This document shows positions 1 through 6,190 of a DNA stretch of 8,629 nt, in pieces. Under the pieces are notes generated by a model. That model was given only the letters and a program-made list of their open reading frames with translations, had not been told where the DNA came from and did no database searches. The stretch is taken from assembly GCA_964516845.1 (NCBI GenBank), contig CAZEXP010000062.1, forward strand, positions 1-8,629, given 5' to 3'. The DNA comes from JAPEKQ01 sp964516845 (GTDB lineage: Bacteria; Joyebacterota; Joyebacteria; Joyebacterales; Joyebacteraceae). The first letter of the stretch is position 1. The number at the start of each line of letters is the position of its first letter. Both the position numbers and the translations under genes were made by a program.

Positions 1-1356
1 CCGATGTCGTCTCCCCTTCTTCACGTGGATGACTGGCTCGCGCAGGAGATTCCCGAACTCGAACACGACGCCATCTACGACTCGCTGCTTGCCGGGCTGG
101 CGTACGACACATGGGACCCGCTGCAGCACATCGAAGGCGGACTCCCGCGGCTTCCAACGATGGAAGAGCTGGGGCAGTACCGCACGGTCCTCTGGACGCT
201 CGGCGATCACGCGACGTTCCTGCGACCGGCTCAGGCCGAGTCGGGCTATCACGCGATCGAGGGATTCGTGCGGGCGGGCGGGAATCTCATTCTCGAGGGT
301 CAGGCAACGATCGAGGCGTTCGCTGCGCTCGAACCGTTCATGCAGGACGCGGCATTCGACGCCGGTGACTTCCTGTATGACTATGCCGGGATCGATAGCC
401 TGCACAACACCGGCTCGCTGACAAACCCGCAAGTCCCCGAAACGTACGGGTACGCATTCCTCGGAGGCACATCGACCAACCCTGCGGAGTACCCTGACGC
501 ACCGGTCGACACGCTCGGGATATGGGCCAACGGGTTCGCGCAGTACGGCGGTCTTCACTCCTGCGAGGTCTACCGGACCGCCGGCGCGGAGCGCATTCAT
601 CTCTTCGACGCCTACTTGAACGAGAGCCTCGATGGGGAACCCTGCGCGACGCTCAGACGGAGCGACGTTGGGTGCGGCTCCGTCGCGGTGCTTGGCTATC
701 CACTGTGCTACATCCAGCGTGAGCCCGCCCGCGCGCTCCTGTCCACGCTCCTCGGCAACGTCGCCGCGTGGCAGCAGCCCGCGGAGCTGTCCTTGTTCAC
801 GTGGGACGAGCAGCGGGACTACGTCTTCTTCATTTGGTACCTCGCACCGGCGGACCACCCGCAGGGGGCGCGGCTCGAGAGACGCACGTCCGGAGATGAT
901 GCGTTCGCGTCGCTCGGCTCGTCGCTCCTCACGCCGGACGACGACGGACGGTACCGGTACGTCGACGCGGACATCGAACCGGGCGCCGCGTACGACTACC
1001 GGCTCGTCGTAACGGAAGGTTGGGGCGGACACACGACGCACGGGCCGTGGACGATCCAGGTCCCGACCGACCTCTCGATCGACAGGCTCTACCCGCCGCA
1101 CCCGAACCCGATGGCGAGCGGTACGGCGCTCTCATTCACGGTCGCCCATGAGCATCGGTGGGTCCGCATCGGTGTCTACACGGCCGGCGGGAGACTTGTG
1201 AGGCAGCTCTACGACGGACCGGCCGGCCGCGGACGACACGAGACGACGTGGGACGGCCGGGACGGATCCGGCCGCGAATCCGCAAGCGGTGTCTACTTCA
1301 TCCGCGCCGACTTCGGGCCCAACGCCATCGAACGAAAACTCGTCCTTCTCCGCTGA
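1..1356 (+). CDS. Secreted multidomain protein with C-terminal FlgD-like Ig domain, 5' partial
   Basis: The reading frame is open to the left edge. An ATG lies at 4, but no ribosome site or signal peptide is visible, so this is probably the C-terminal part of a longer exported protein. Numbering from that ATG, residues about 55-255 look like a glutamine-amidotransferase-like alpha/beta fold of the kind found in secreted proteins: YRTVLWTLGDH, then FVRAGGNLILEGQ, and finally GSVAVLGYPLCYI before a closing helix. No catalytic set could be assigned. Residues about 260-352 form a beta-rich, fibronectin-III-like segment. Residues about 358-450 are a FlgD-type Ig domain with the hallmarks YPPHPNP, VYTAGGRLVR, TTWDGRDGSG, SGVYFIR and a final KLVLLR. 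Such domains end many exported proteins of FCB-type bacteria and may act in sorting or surface attachment (family knowledge). A role as a surface or extracellular protein is inferred; any enzymatic part would lie upstream of the window. Confidence 0.8.
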   Translation, partial: PMSSPLLHVDDWLAQEIPELEHDAIYDSLLAGLAYDTWDPLQHIEGGLPRLPTMEELGQYRTVLWTLGDHATFLRPAQAESGYHAIEGFVRAGGNLILEGQATIEAFAALEPFMQDAAFDAGDFLYDYAGIDSLHNTGSLTNPQVPETYGYAFLGGTSTNPAEYPDAPVDTLGIWANGFAQYGGLHSCEVYRTAGAERIHLFDAYLNESLDGEPCATLRRSDVGCGSVAVLGYPLCYIQREPARALLSTLLGNVAAWQQPAELSLFTWDEQRDYVFFIWYLAPADHPQGARLERRTSGDDAFASLGSSLLTPDDDGRYRYVDADIEPGAAYDYRLVVTEGWGGHTTHGPWTIQVPTDLSIDRLYPPHPNPMASGTALSFTVAHEHRWVRIGVYTAGGRLVRQLYDGPAGRGRHETTWDGRDGSGRESASGVYFIRADFGPNAIERKLVLLR

Positions 1357-1383
1357 GGGCCCTGCCCGAAGGCCCGAAGGCCT
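1357..1383 (+). other. GC-rich hairpin after the first gene, possible weak terminator
   Basis: Directly after the TGA at 1354-1356 there are two mutually exclusive stems: GGGCC 1357-1361 with GGCCC 1371-1375, or AGGCC 1370-1374 with GGCCT 1379-1383 around a CGAA loop. An 8-base unit CCCGAAGG is repeated in tandem at 1365-1372 and 1373-1380. No T run follows, so intrinsic termination is uncertain. A promoter for the next gene begins only about 25 bases later, which makes some termination here plausible. Confidence 0.3.
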
Positions 1384-1406
1384 GATGGCCCCAATCTCCC
1401 CCCTGA

Positions 1407-1435
1407 TTGCCCTTCAGCGCCCGCCGTGCTATATT
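1407..1435 (+). promoter_or_regulatory. Sigma-70-type promoter with extended -10
   Basis: A -35 box TTGCCC (1407-1412, 4 of 6 to TTGACA) is followed by exactly 17 bases and a -10 box TATATT (1430-1435, 5 of 6 to TATAAT). A TG at 1427-1428 sits one base upstream of the -10 box, as in extended -10 promoters. The predicted transcription start is near 1442, giving a leader of about 30 bases to the GTG at 1471. The short A+T patch stands out in GC-rich DNA. It probably drives the 1471-2277 gene and the genes after it. Confidence 0.65.
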
Positions 1436-1457
1436 TCTCCAACACCTTCGCCTACAC

Positions 1458-1464
1458 GAAAGGA
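1458..1464 (+). promoter_or_regulatory. Ribosome binding site that fixes the GTG 1471 start
   Basis: GAAAGGA ends 6 bases before GTG 1471. The alternative upstream GTG at 1426 has no such site and lies inside the predicted promoter, upstream of the predicted transcript start, so 1471 is preferred. Confidence 0.6.
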
Positions 1465-1470
1465 CACGGC

Positions 1471-2277
1471 GTGGACTACCTCAAGGAGCTGGCCCGAAAG
1501 GGCATCGAGCGCAGCCGGGACTACCCCGACGAGTCATTCCAGATCCGCGGCCTCTGGCGCACTGATCTGATGTTCAATCCGAACCCCGCGGAGCGCACGT
1601 TCAAATACACGTATCTCCTCGTCCAGACATTTGGTGAAGGCGCCTGCTACTGCGCGACCATCCCCGCTCTCGCGGAGGGCGAACGGCTTCTCGGCATGGA
1701 TTGCCGCGAGGTCGAGCACGACTACCGGTGCTTTGAGGTCGCGACAACCGACGCGATGTACTCCGCGTTCGACAAGCACCCCGACGAATCGCACACGATG
1801 ACCGGACCCGCGCGCAAGAAGGCGCTCTGGCGAAGCGGGCTCGTCGTCACGGAGGTCATGCGACATCTCGAGTCACTCGACGCCTCCCCGGGCCGCGTCG
1901 TCAATGTCGGCGTGATCGGAAACATCATCAAGATGCTCAACGACCGAGGCGTCGATGTCGTCGGAACCGACGAGGATCCCGCCGTCGTCGGCAAGGATAT
2001 CGATGGGTCTCCGGTCTACAGCGAGGACCGCACGGTCGAACTCGTCGAGGAATGCGACGTCGCCGTCATGACAGGGATGATCATCTCGACCCAGACCATG
2101 GGAGACATCCTCGCGGCGGCGAAGCGCGGCGGCACGAAGCTCATCATGTTCTGCGAGACGGGTGCCAATCTGTGCGAGGAGTACGTCAAGTTCGGCATCG
2201 ACAGCGCCATCGCCGAGCCGTTCCCGTTCTATATCTTCGGCGGCTCAACGCGCATCGACATATATCGGAAGAAGTAG
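1471..2277 (+). CDS. DUF364-like Rossmann-fold protein (putative metal-chelation family)
   Basis: This is a 268-residue, probably cytoplasmic protein without signal peptide or membrane segment. The start is set at GTG 1471 because GAAAGGA (1458-1464) lies 6 bases upstream. An earlier in-frame GTG at 1426 is rejected because it overlaps the promoter -10 region. The layout fits DUF4213/DUF364 proteins: an N-terminal alpha/beta part (residues 1-135, including a helix with ATTDAMYSA) followed by a Rossmann-like half. That half shows a glycine-containing strand-loop (VVNVGVIGN, 143-151), an acidic strand end (VVGTDEDP), ECDVAVMTGMIISTQTMGDIL (as two parts, ECDVAVMTG and MIISTQTMGDIL, 194-214) and AKRGGTKLIMFCETG (217-231). 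Family members are described as putative heavy-metal chelation proteins, but no reaction is established. Seven cysteines (C59, C61, C78, C87, C195, C228, C235) could bind metal; this is inference. It is followed after 60 bases by a PLP decarboxylase, so the two probably act together. The family call rests on motif pattern recalled from memory, not on a search. Confidence 0.6.
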   Translation: MDYLKELARKGIERSRDYPDESFQIRGLWRTDLMFNPNPAERTFKYTYLLVQTFGEGACYCATIPALAEGERLLGMDCREVEHDYRCFEVATTDAMYSAFDKHPDESHTMTGPARKKALWRSGLVVTEVMRHLESLDASPGRVVNVGVIGNIIKMLNDRGVDVVGTDEDPAVVGKDIDGSPVYSEDRTVELVEECDVAVMTGMIISTQTMGDILAAAKRGGTKLIMFCETGANLCEEYVKFGIDSAIAEPFPFYIFGGSTRIDIYRKK

Positions 2278-2294
2278 CGCGCTGTCGCACTCTG

Positions 2295-2310
2295 CGCGGC
2301 GAACGCCGCG
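2295..2310 (+). other. Short intercistronic hairpin
   Basis: CGCGGC (2295-2300) pairs perfectly with GCCGCG (2305-2310) around a GAAC loop, between the DUF364-like gene and the decarboxylase gene. No T run follows, so it is not a convincing terminator. It may stabilise or process a shared transcript, or be chance pairing in GC-rich DNA. Confidence 0.25.
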
Positions 2311-2326
2311 GCGCGCCGTAACGACC

Positions 2327-2331
2327 GGAGG
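2327..2331 (+). promoter_or_regulatory. Strong Shine-Dalgarno site for a CTG start codon
   Basis: GGAGG at 2327-2331 is a full Shine-Dalgarno core placed 6 bases before CTG 2338. It decides the start of the decarboxylase, because no in-frame ATG, GTG or TTG occurs between the upstream stop (2275-2277) and ATG 2446. Confidence 0.7.
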
Positions 2332-2337
2332 TACACC

Positions 2338-3636
2338 CTGCTCAGGAATTTCTCACACACCAACGGAGTTCTCGACATCGGCGGGATATCCGCCACGAGG
2401 ATCGCCGGCGAGTTCGGAACACCGACGTACGTTTACGACGGCGACATGATCCGCGACCGGTTCCGGTCGCTCCGCGCCGCCTTCCCGTCGTTCGAGATCT
2501 TCTATTCGATGAAGGCCAATCCGTCGATGGCGATCGTCGGTCTCCTCCAGGAACTCGGAGCCGGCGCAGAGATCGCGTCCGGCGGCGAGCTGTTTCTCGC
2601 GCGCGAGCTCGGCTACGACCCGCTCGACATCGTGTTCGCAGGACCCGGCAAGACCGACCGCGAGCTCGAGGACGCCATTATCAACGGCGTCTTCGCTGTC
2701 AACGTCGAGTCGCTCCGCGAACTCGAGCGTATGTCACGCATATCGAAGCTTCTCGGGGTTCCCGCGCGGGCGGCGCTCCGCATCAACACGACCGTCGGCC
2801 TCGGGAAGGTCGGCGGCGGTTCGGCCGGCCCGCTCCACGAGCAGATGGCCGGCGGCCCAAGCAAGTTCGGCATCGACGAGGAGAAGCTCCAGGGTCTCGC
2901 CGACTCGTGGGACCCGCGCCGCATCGAGATCGTCGGGCTCCACGTCTACACGGCGAGCCAGATACTCCACGAGGGTGAGATCGTCGCGAACGCGGAACGT
3001 ACCGCGGCAATGGCGCTCCGTGTCGAGGAACTGATGGGCATGCCCGTCCAGTCGATAGACTTCGGCGGCGGGCTCGGCGTGCCTCATTATGAAGAGGAGA
3101 AGCCGCTCGACCTCTCATCGCTCGGACCGCGCGTCGAGGAGGTGTTCCGTCCGTTCCGCGAGCGTGAGGGATTCCGGCTCATTCTGGAGCTCGGGCGATT
3201 CCTCGTCTCCGAGTGCGGCGTGTACATGTCACGCGTGCTCGAACTCAAGGAATCCCGCGGCGAGCGGTACGTCATCACAGACGGAGGCGTGAACCAGTTC
3301 ATCCGGCCGGTCCTCATGAAGGTGAAGCACCAGGCGGCCGTCATCAATCGGATGGACGCCGAAGGCGTGGCCACCGCGAAGGTGACCGGACCGCTCTGCA
3401 CTCCGATCGACATCACGAGCGACGCACTCAGCGTCCCCGCGGACATAGCGATCGACGACCTCATCGGCGTCTTCAACGCGGGCGCGTACGGATACTCGAT
3501 GAGCCCGGAGCTGTTCCTCTCGCACCCGACGCCCTCAGAGGTGCTTGTCATGGGCGGGAAGATGCACCTCATCCGGGAGCGCGGGCGCCACGAGGATCTA
3601 CTGCTCAACCAGAAGCGATTCCCGGGACTGGGATAG
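2338..3636 (+). CDS. Fold-type III PLP-dependent decarboxylase (DapDC/ODC family, substrate unknown)
   Basis: From the CTG start the product has 432 residues, the usual length for this family. An ATG start at 2446 would remove 36 residues carrying the typical N-terminal strand (NGVLDIGGIS and EFGTPTYVYD). The protein should be an alanine-racemase-like barrel plus a C-terminal beta domain, acting as a dimer. Visible motifs are the PLP lysine K59 in YSMKAN, ASGGE, SKFG (175-178), GLHVYTASQ (200-208, with the histidine that stacks on PLP), the phosphate-binding GGGLG (243-247), ELGR (284-287; EPGR in most relatives), GPLCTPID with the interface cysteine C354 and D358, and NAGAYGYSMS (380-389). 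Diaminopimelate decarboxylases have CESxD at the C354 position, and the glutamate helps recognise the distal end of meso-DAP; here it is threonine. CTPxD is, from memory, typical of relatives acting on other substrates, such as carrier-bound or siderophore-linked amino acids. I therefore do not name it lysA. It probably forms an operon with the preceding DUF364-like gene. Confidence 0.85.
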   Translation: MLRNFSHTNGVLDIGGISATRIAGEFGTPTYVYDGDMIRDRFRSLRAAFPSFEIFYSMKANPSMAIVGLLQELGAGAEIASGGELFLARELGYDPLDIVFAGPGKTDRELEDAIINGVFAVNVESLRELERMSRISKLLGVPARAALRINTTVGLGKVGGGSAGPLHEQMAGGPSKFGIDEEKLQGLADSWDPRRIEIVGLHVYTASQILHEGEIVANAERTAAMALRVEELMGMPVQSIDFGGGLGVPHYEEEKPLDLSSLGPRVEEVFRPFREREGFRLILELGRFLVSECGVYMSRVLELKESRGERYVITDGGVNQFIRPVLMKVKHQAAVINRMDAEGVATAKVTGPLCTPIDITSDALSVPADIAIDDLIGVFNAGAYGYSMSPELFLSHPTPSEVLVMGGKMHLIRERGRHEDLLLNQKRFPGLG

Positions 3637-3665
3637 AACGCTGTCTTCAAGGATGGGATCAGGCC

Positions 3666-4430
3666 ATGACCGTACGCACAAGAGAGACGACGCGCAGCGC
3701 GCATGCATCGCGCGTCACCGGCGCTGTGATGATCCTCATCGCCATGAGCCTTGTGTCCTGCAGCGACGACATCGTCTGCCCGGACAGCACGATCATCGTC
3801 GCGCCGTCGATCACCGCAGCGGTCGTCGAGTCACGTCTCGCCGACGGCGACCACACCTCTGTCGACGTGCGCTGTGTGGCCGACCCGCTTCCGAACAGCT
3901 ACGCCGTCTTCGTCACCGGACGCCAGATCGAAGACACAGAAGTCGTCTCACCTCTCGCGCTGCTCGCCACACTCGATGATGACACCATCGTCTGGCAGCA
4001 CGGTCTCGCCTGCTCGCTCCGGGTCATCACCGATGTCGGCGTCGCAACGGCCACGGAGCTCGTCCCGGGCGCGTTCGCCGTCGAGCAGCCCGCGAGCATC
4101 ACGGTGGCCGACACGCTCAACCTCAGATGGGGACCGGCTGACGACGCCGACTACTACACCGTGCGGTTCGTCATCCGCGGCGCGCGCGATGATTCGCTCG
4201 TGCTCCAACGGTCGGTCGCCGACACGGCGGTCTCGTTCGGTCCGGATGACATTGCGCTGCCGGGGGTCGCGTCTGGATGGGTGAGAGCCGTGGCCGGCCC
4301 ACTCCCTGATGGAGGGACGGACGGGAACGTCACCGGCGAGGGCTGGGGATTCTTCACGGTCTCGTACTACGATTCGCTCTGCCTCTTCGAATTCACGGTC
4401 GCCGACACGGCTCCGCCGTCACCTCACTAG
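3666..4430 (+). CDS. Small lipoprotein with two beta-sandwich-like domains
   Basis: This 254-residue protein has a lipoprotein signal peptide: an arginine-rich start (TVRTRETTR), a hydrophobic stretch (GAVMILIAMSL) and a lipobox LVSC with acylated Cys32. The next residues SDD include an aspartate at +3, which in other bacteria does not force inner-membrane retention as +2 does. The rest is beta-rich: roughly residues 45-140, then 141-235, where LNLRWGPADDADYYTVRF looks like the tryptophan and tyrosine strands of a fibronectin type III domain. No catalytic motif is seen and no family was recognised. The start is ATG 3666, 29 bases after the decarboxylase stop; AAGGA at 3649-3653 is the nearest ribosome site but is 12 bases away, so translation may be weak or coupled. 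No promoter is visible between the genes, so cotranscription with the decarboxylase is possible. It converges on the lipoprotein gene ending at 4462. Confidence 0.75.
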   Translation: MTVRTRETTRSAHASRVTGAVMILIAMSLVSCSDDIVCPDSTIIVAPSITAAVVESRLADGDHTSVDVRCVADPLPNSYAVFVTGRQIEDTEVVSPLALLATLDDDTIVWQHGLACSLRVITDVGVATATELVPGAFAVEQPASITVADTLNLRWGPADDADYYTVRFVIRGARDDSLVLQRSVADTAVSFGPDDIALPGVASGWVRAVAGPLPDGGTDGNVTGEGWGFFTVSYYDSLCLFEFTVADTAPPSPH

Positions 4431-4439
4431 GACGCCGCG

Positions 4440-4453
4440 GCCCGCAGCCGGGC
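4440..4453. other. Small hairpin between convergent genes
   Basis: GCCCG (4440-4444) pairs with CGGGC (4449-4453) around a CAGC loop in the 31-base gap between two convergent stop codons. Neither strand has a T run after it. It could act as a weak bidirectional terminator; the evidence is thin. Confidence 0.25.
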
Positions 4454-4461
4454 GCCGAGTC

Positions 4462-6018
4462 CTATCTCTCAGCCAGCCTTGGCTCGAGGTACACGGCGAC
4501 CAGCCGTCCAACCTCCCTGAGCGCGAGCATCTCGGCATCCCGCGCGGAGCTCTCCAGACTCTCCTTCACTTCGAACGAGACCCTGCCCACATCCTCAGCA
4601 AGGCGCTGGTCGAACGCGCGGACGCTGCACTCGATGTGCGCGAGCCACGTGCCGTGCGTTTCCTGTGTCGACAACGAGACATCCGCCGTCACGACGAGCG
4701 AGGCATCAGGCCCGCAGTCGACGAGCGAAGCGCCGAGCGCGTCGAGGCTATTCGAGAGCGCCTCGCGCACGCGGTCGGCGGCGGAATCGCTCGCGGCGCC
4801 CCCCGCCCTCCCGGCACTGATCTCCACACAGACCGTCGCCTCGCGGCTCGACAACACCAGAAGCTCCTGCCGCACCTGTGCGATCACAACAGGGGACGGC
4901 ACGGCGGAACGGCCGGGCAGCACATCACCCTTCGGAACGGAGTACTTCACCCGGAGGAGAACCGCGTCATCCGTCGACTCCTCTCCCGCCGCAAACTCGA
5001 GAGTGACCTCGCCGGAAGCGTCCGTCTGCAACGCGCTCATCACCGGCAGTACGGAGTCGCCCCCTTCAATGGAAACCGGCACGCCGGCGGCATGGACCCA
5101 CTCATCACCAAGCGGATACTCGACGCGATAGCGGACGCGCTCCCGGGAGCCAACTCGGATGCCGATCGGACCCGAGCCATCGACTCGCACGATGCGCACA
5201 CCGAGGGCGCTCGCAAGCAGTTCCCGAAAGGCCGTGCTCGAAGTGCGCAACACGGCACTCGGATCGACCCGGCGCTCCAGCTCACCCGCCCGCACAAGCT
5301 CATGGAGTGCCTCAGACCAGCGCCCGTCAGCCAGAAGCTGGCCGGCCGATTCCACTCGCATGTCCATCTCGCGGAGCGTGCGTCGTCCTTCCCACTGCGC
5401 GTGCGTGACATCCCCACGGAGCACGCCGATGGGATACTCCGCAAGGAGACGGGCACGCCAGTGCTCAACGCCATCCGGGGTCTCGCACCGCTCCACCACC
5501 GACTCGCGGATCGAAATGCGGGGAAACCCGGCATTCTCCCCGCGCACGACCGCGTGAGAGAACGCCTCGGCCACGTCATCGCGACGCGACTCCGTGAGCA
5601 TCACCCCCCGGCGTTGGAGCATCTCGAAGGCGCCGGGCAGGAGGCGTTCGGCCGCCAGCCCGACGGCATCGTCGCGACTCGGAGACAGCGAGTCATCCAC
5701 CACGACGCACCGCATGTTTCCTCCATCCTGCCACCACGCCGAATCCACGGCCTCTGGAAGCAGGCTTGGGTCGCCCTCGATCACCCGGCAGACCGGCTCA
5801 TCCATCAACCGGTCGTCCCTCCTGTCATCGGCGTCCGGTGCATCACCGACAGCCGTGCGCCCGGCGCACCCGGCAAGCGCGAGCATCGTCACAAGGGCGA
5901 TCGCCATGAGCAGCCGGAGCGTGGTGCGAACGGGCGTCGCGGCGGAGCCGCACGTGCGGCGGGGCATGCGATGTCGTATGTGGCGACTCATGGAGCGTCG
6001 CGTGGGACGGATCTGCAT
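4462..6018 (-). CDS. Large lipoprotein of unknown function, LPP20-like N-terminal part
   Basis: The product has 518 residues. The start is ATG 6018 because GGAGG (6024-6028) lies 5 bases upstream; the frame stays open to 6180, but that extension lacks a ribosome site and would bury the signal peptide. The arginine-rich n-region is unusually long (about 35 residues), followed by RLLMAIALVTMLALAGC with lipobox LAGC and lipid-bearing Cys51. Residues about 90-205 alternate helices and strands (DDAVGLAAERLL, HWRARLLAEYPIGVL) in a way reminiscent of LPP20-type lipoproteins. A helical segment with SAGQLLADGRWSEALHEL (225-242) resembles one TPR-like hairpin. Residues about 290-360 look like an Ig-type domain (GVPVSIEGGDS, TDASGEVTLEF). 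Residues about 395-518 form a final alpha/beta domain (CVEISAG, ASLVVTADVSLS, WLAHIECSVRAFD, SFEVKESLESSARDAE) similar in feel to lipoproteins of cell-envelope assembly. These likenesses are by eye. A periplasmic role, probably at the outer membrane, is inferred. It stands alone, separated from the upstream gene by a strong terminator. Confidence 0.8.
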   Translation of the reverse strand: MQIRPTRRSMSRHIRHRMPRRTCGSAATPVRTTLRLLMAIALVTMLALAGCAGRTAVGDAPDADDRRDDRLMDEPVCRVIEGDPSLLPEAVDSAWWQDGGNMRCVVVDDSLSPSRDDAVGLAAERLLPGAFEMLQRRGVMLTESRRDDVAEAFSHAVVRGENAGFPRISIRESVVERCETPDGVEHWRARLLAEYPIGVLRGDVTHAQWEGRRTLREMDMRVESAGQLLADGRWSEALHELVRAGELERRVDPSAVLRTSSTAFRELLASALGVRIVRVDGSGPIGIRVGSRERVRYRVEYPLGDEWVHAAGVPVSIEGGDSVLPVMSALQTDASGEVTLEFAAGEESTDDAVLLRVKYSVPKGDVLPGRSAVPSPVVIAQVRQELLVLSSREATVCVEISAGRAGGAASDSAADRVREALSNSLDALGASLVDCGPDASLVVTADVSLSTQETHGTWLAHIECSVRAFDQRLAEDVGRVSFEVKESLESSARDAEMLALREVGRLVAVYLEPRLAER

Positions 6019-6023
6019 GATGA

Positions 6024-6028
6024 CCTCC
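6024..6028 (-). promoter_or_regulatory. Ribosome binding site fixing the ATG 6018 start
   Basis: On the minus strand GGAGG ends 5 bases before ATG 6018. No comparable site precedes the ATG at 6180 or the downstream in-frame ATGs that could shorten the signal peptide. Confidence 0.7.
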
Positions 6029-6068
6029 GGTCCGGGAAGCGGGAGACGGACAACCCACCATACCACAG

Positions 6069-6099
6069 AAAGGCCGCCGGCATCGCGCCGACGGCCTTT
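6069..6099 (-). terminator. Strong intrinsic-terminator-like hairpin after the GGDEF gene
   Basis: AAAGGCCG pairs with CGGCCTTT (8 bp), then one C-A mismatch, then CGGC with GCCG (4 bp), around a 5-base loop. The stem ends in TTT on either strand, so it could work in both directions. It lies 92 bases beyond the stop codon of the REC-GGDEF-REC gene and 51 bases before the lipoprotein start, and so separates the two transcription units. The T tract is short, which is usual in GC-rich genomes. Confidence 0.7.
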
Positions 6100-6114
6100 G
6101 AAGTTCGTATGTCC

Positions 6115-6143
6115 GAACCGGGATCCGAAGGAGTTCGCGGTTC
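6115..6143 (-). other. Bulged hairpin in the 3' trailer of the GGDEF gene
   Basis: GAACCG (6115-6120) pairs with CGGTTC (6138-6143), and CGAA (6126-6129) with TTCG (6134-6137) around GGAG, leaving the five bases 6121-6125 as a one-sided bulge. It lies between the GGDEF stop codon and the terminator, so it would be in the 3' trailer. No T run follows. It may protect the RNA end or be chance. Confidence 0.3.
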
Positions 6144-6190
6144 TCCTCCGCATCCGAGGCGCGCATCCCGCACCGTGCATCCCCTCGCCG

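Noticed and set aside
2338..3636. Naming the decarboxylase lysA
   Set aside because: The CESxD glutamate is replaced by threonine (CTPxD), EPGR is ELGR, and the neighbours are not lysine-pathway genes.
3213..3665. Upstream extension of the small lipoprotein frame into the decarboxylase gene
   Set aside because: The extra part is Arg/His-rich out-of-frame translation of the decarboxylase. The lipoprotein signal peptide begins at ATG 3666.
3087..3704. A 205-codon minus-strand frame across the decarboxylase 3' end
   Set aside because: It is Ser/Arg-rich, has no ribosome site and lies opposite a strongly conserved PLP enzyme.
6057..6062. TATGGT on the minus strand as a -10 box for the large lipoprotein gene
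   Set aside because: No -35-like sequence occurs 16-18 bases upstream; that region is inside the terminator stem. No promoter is called for this gene.
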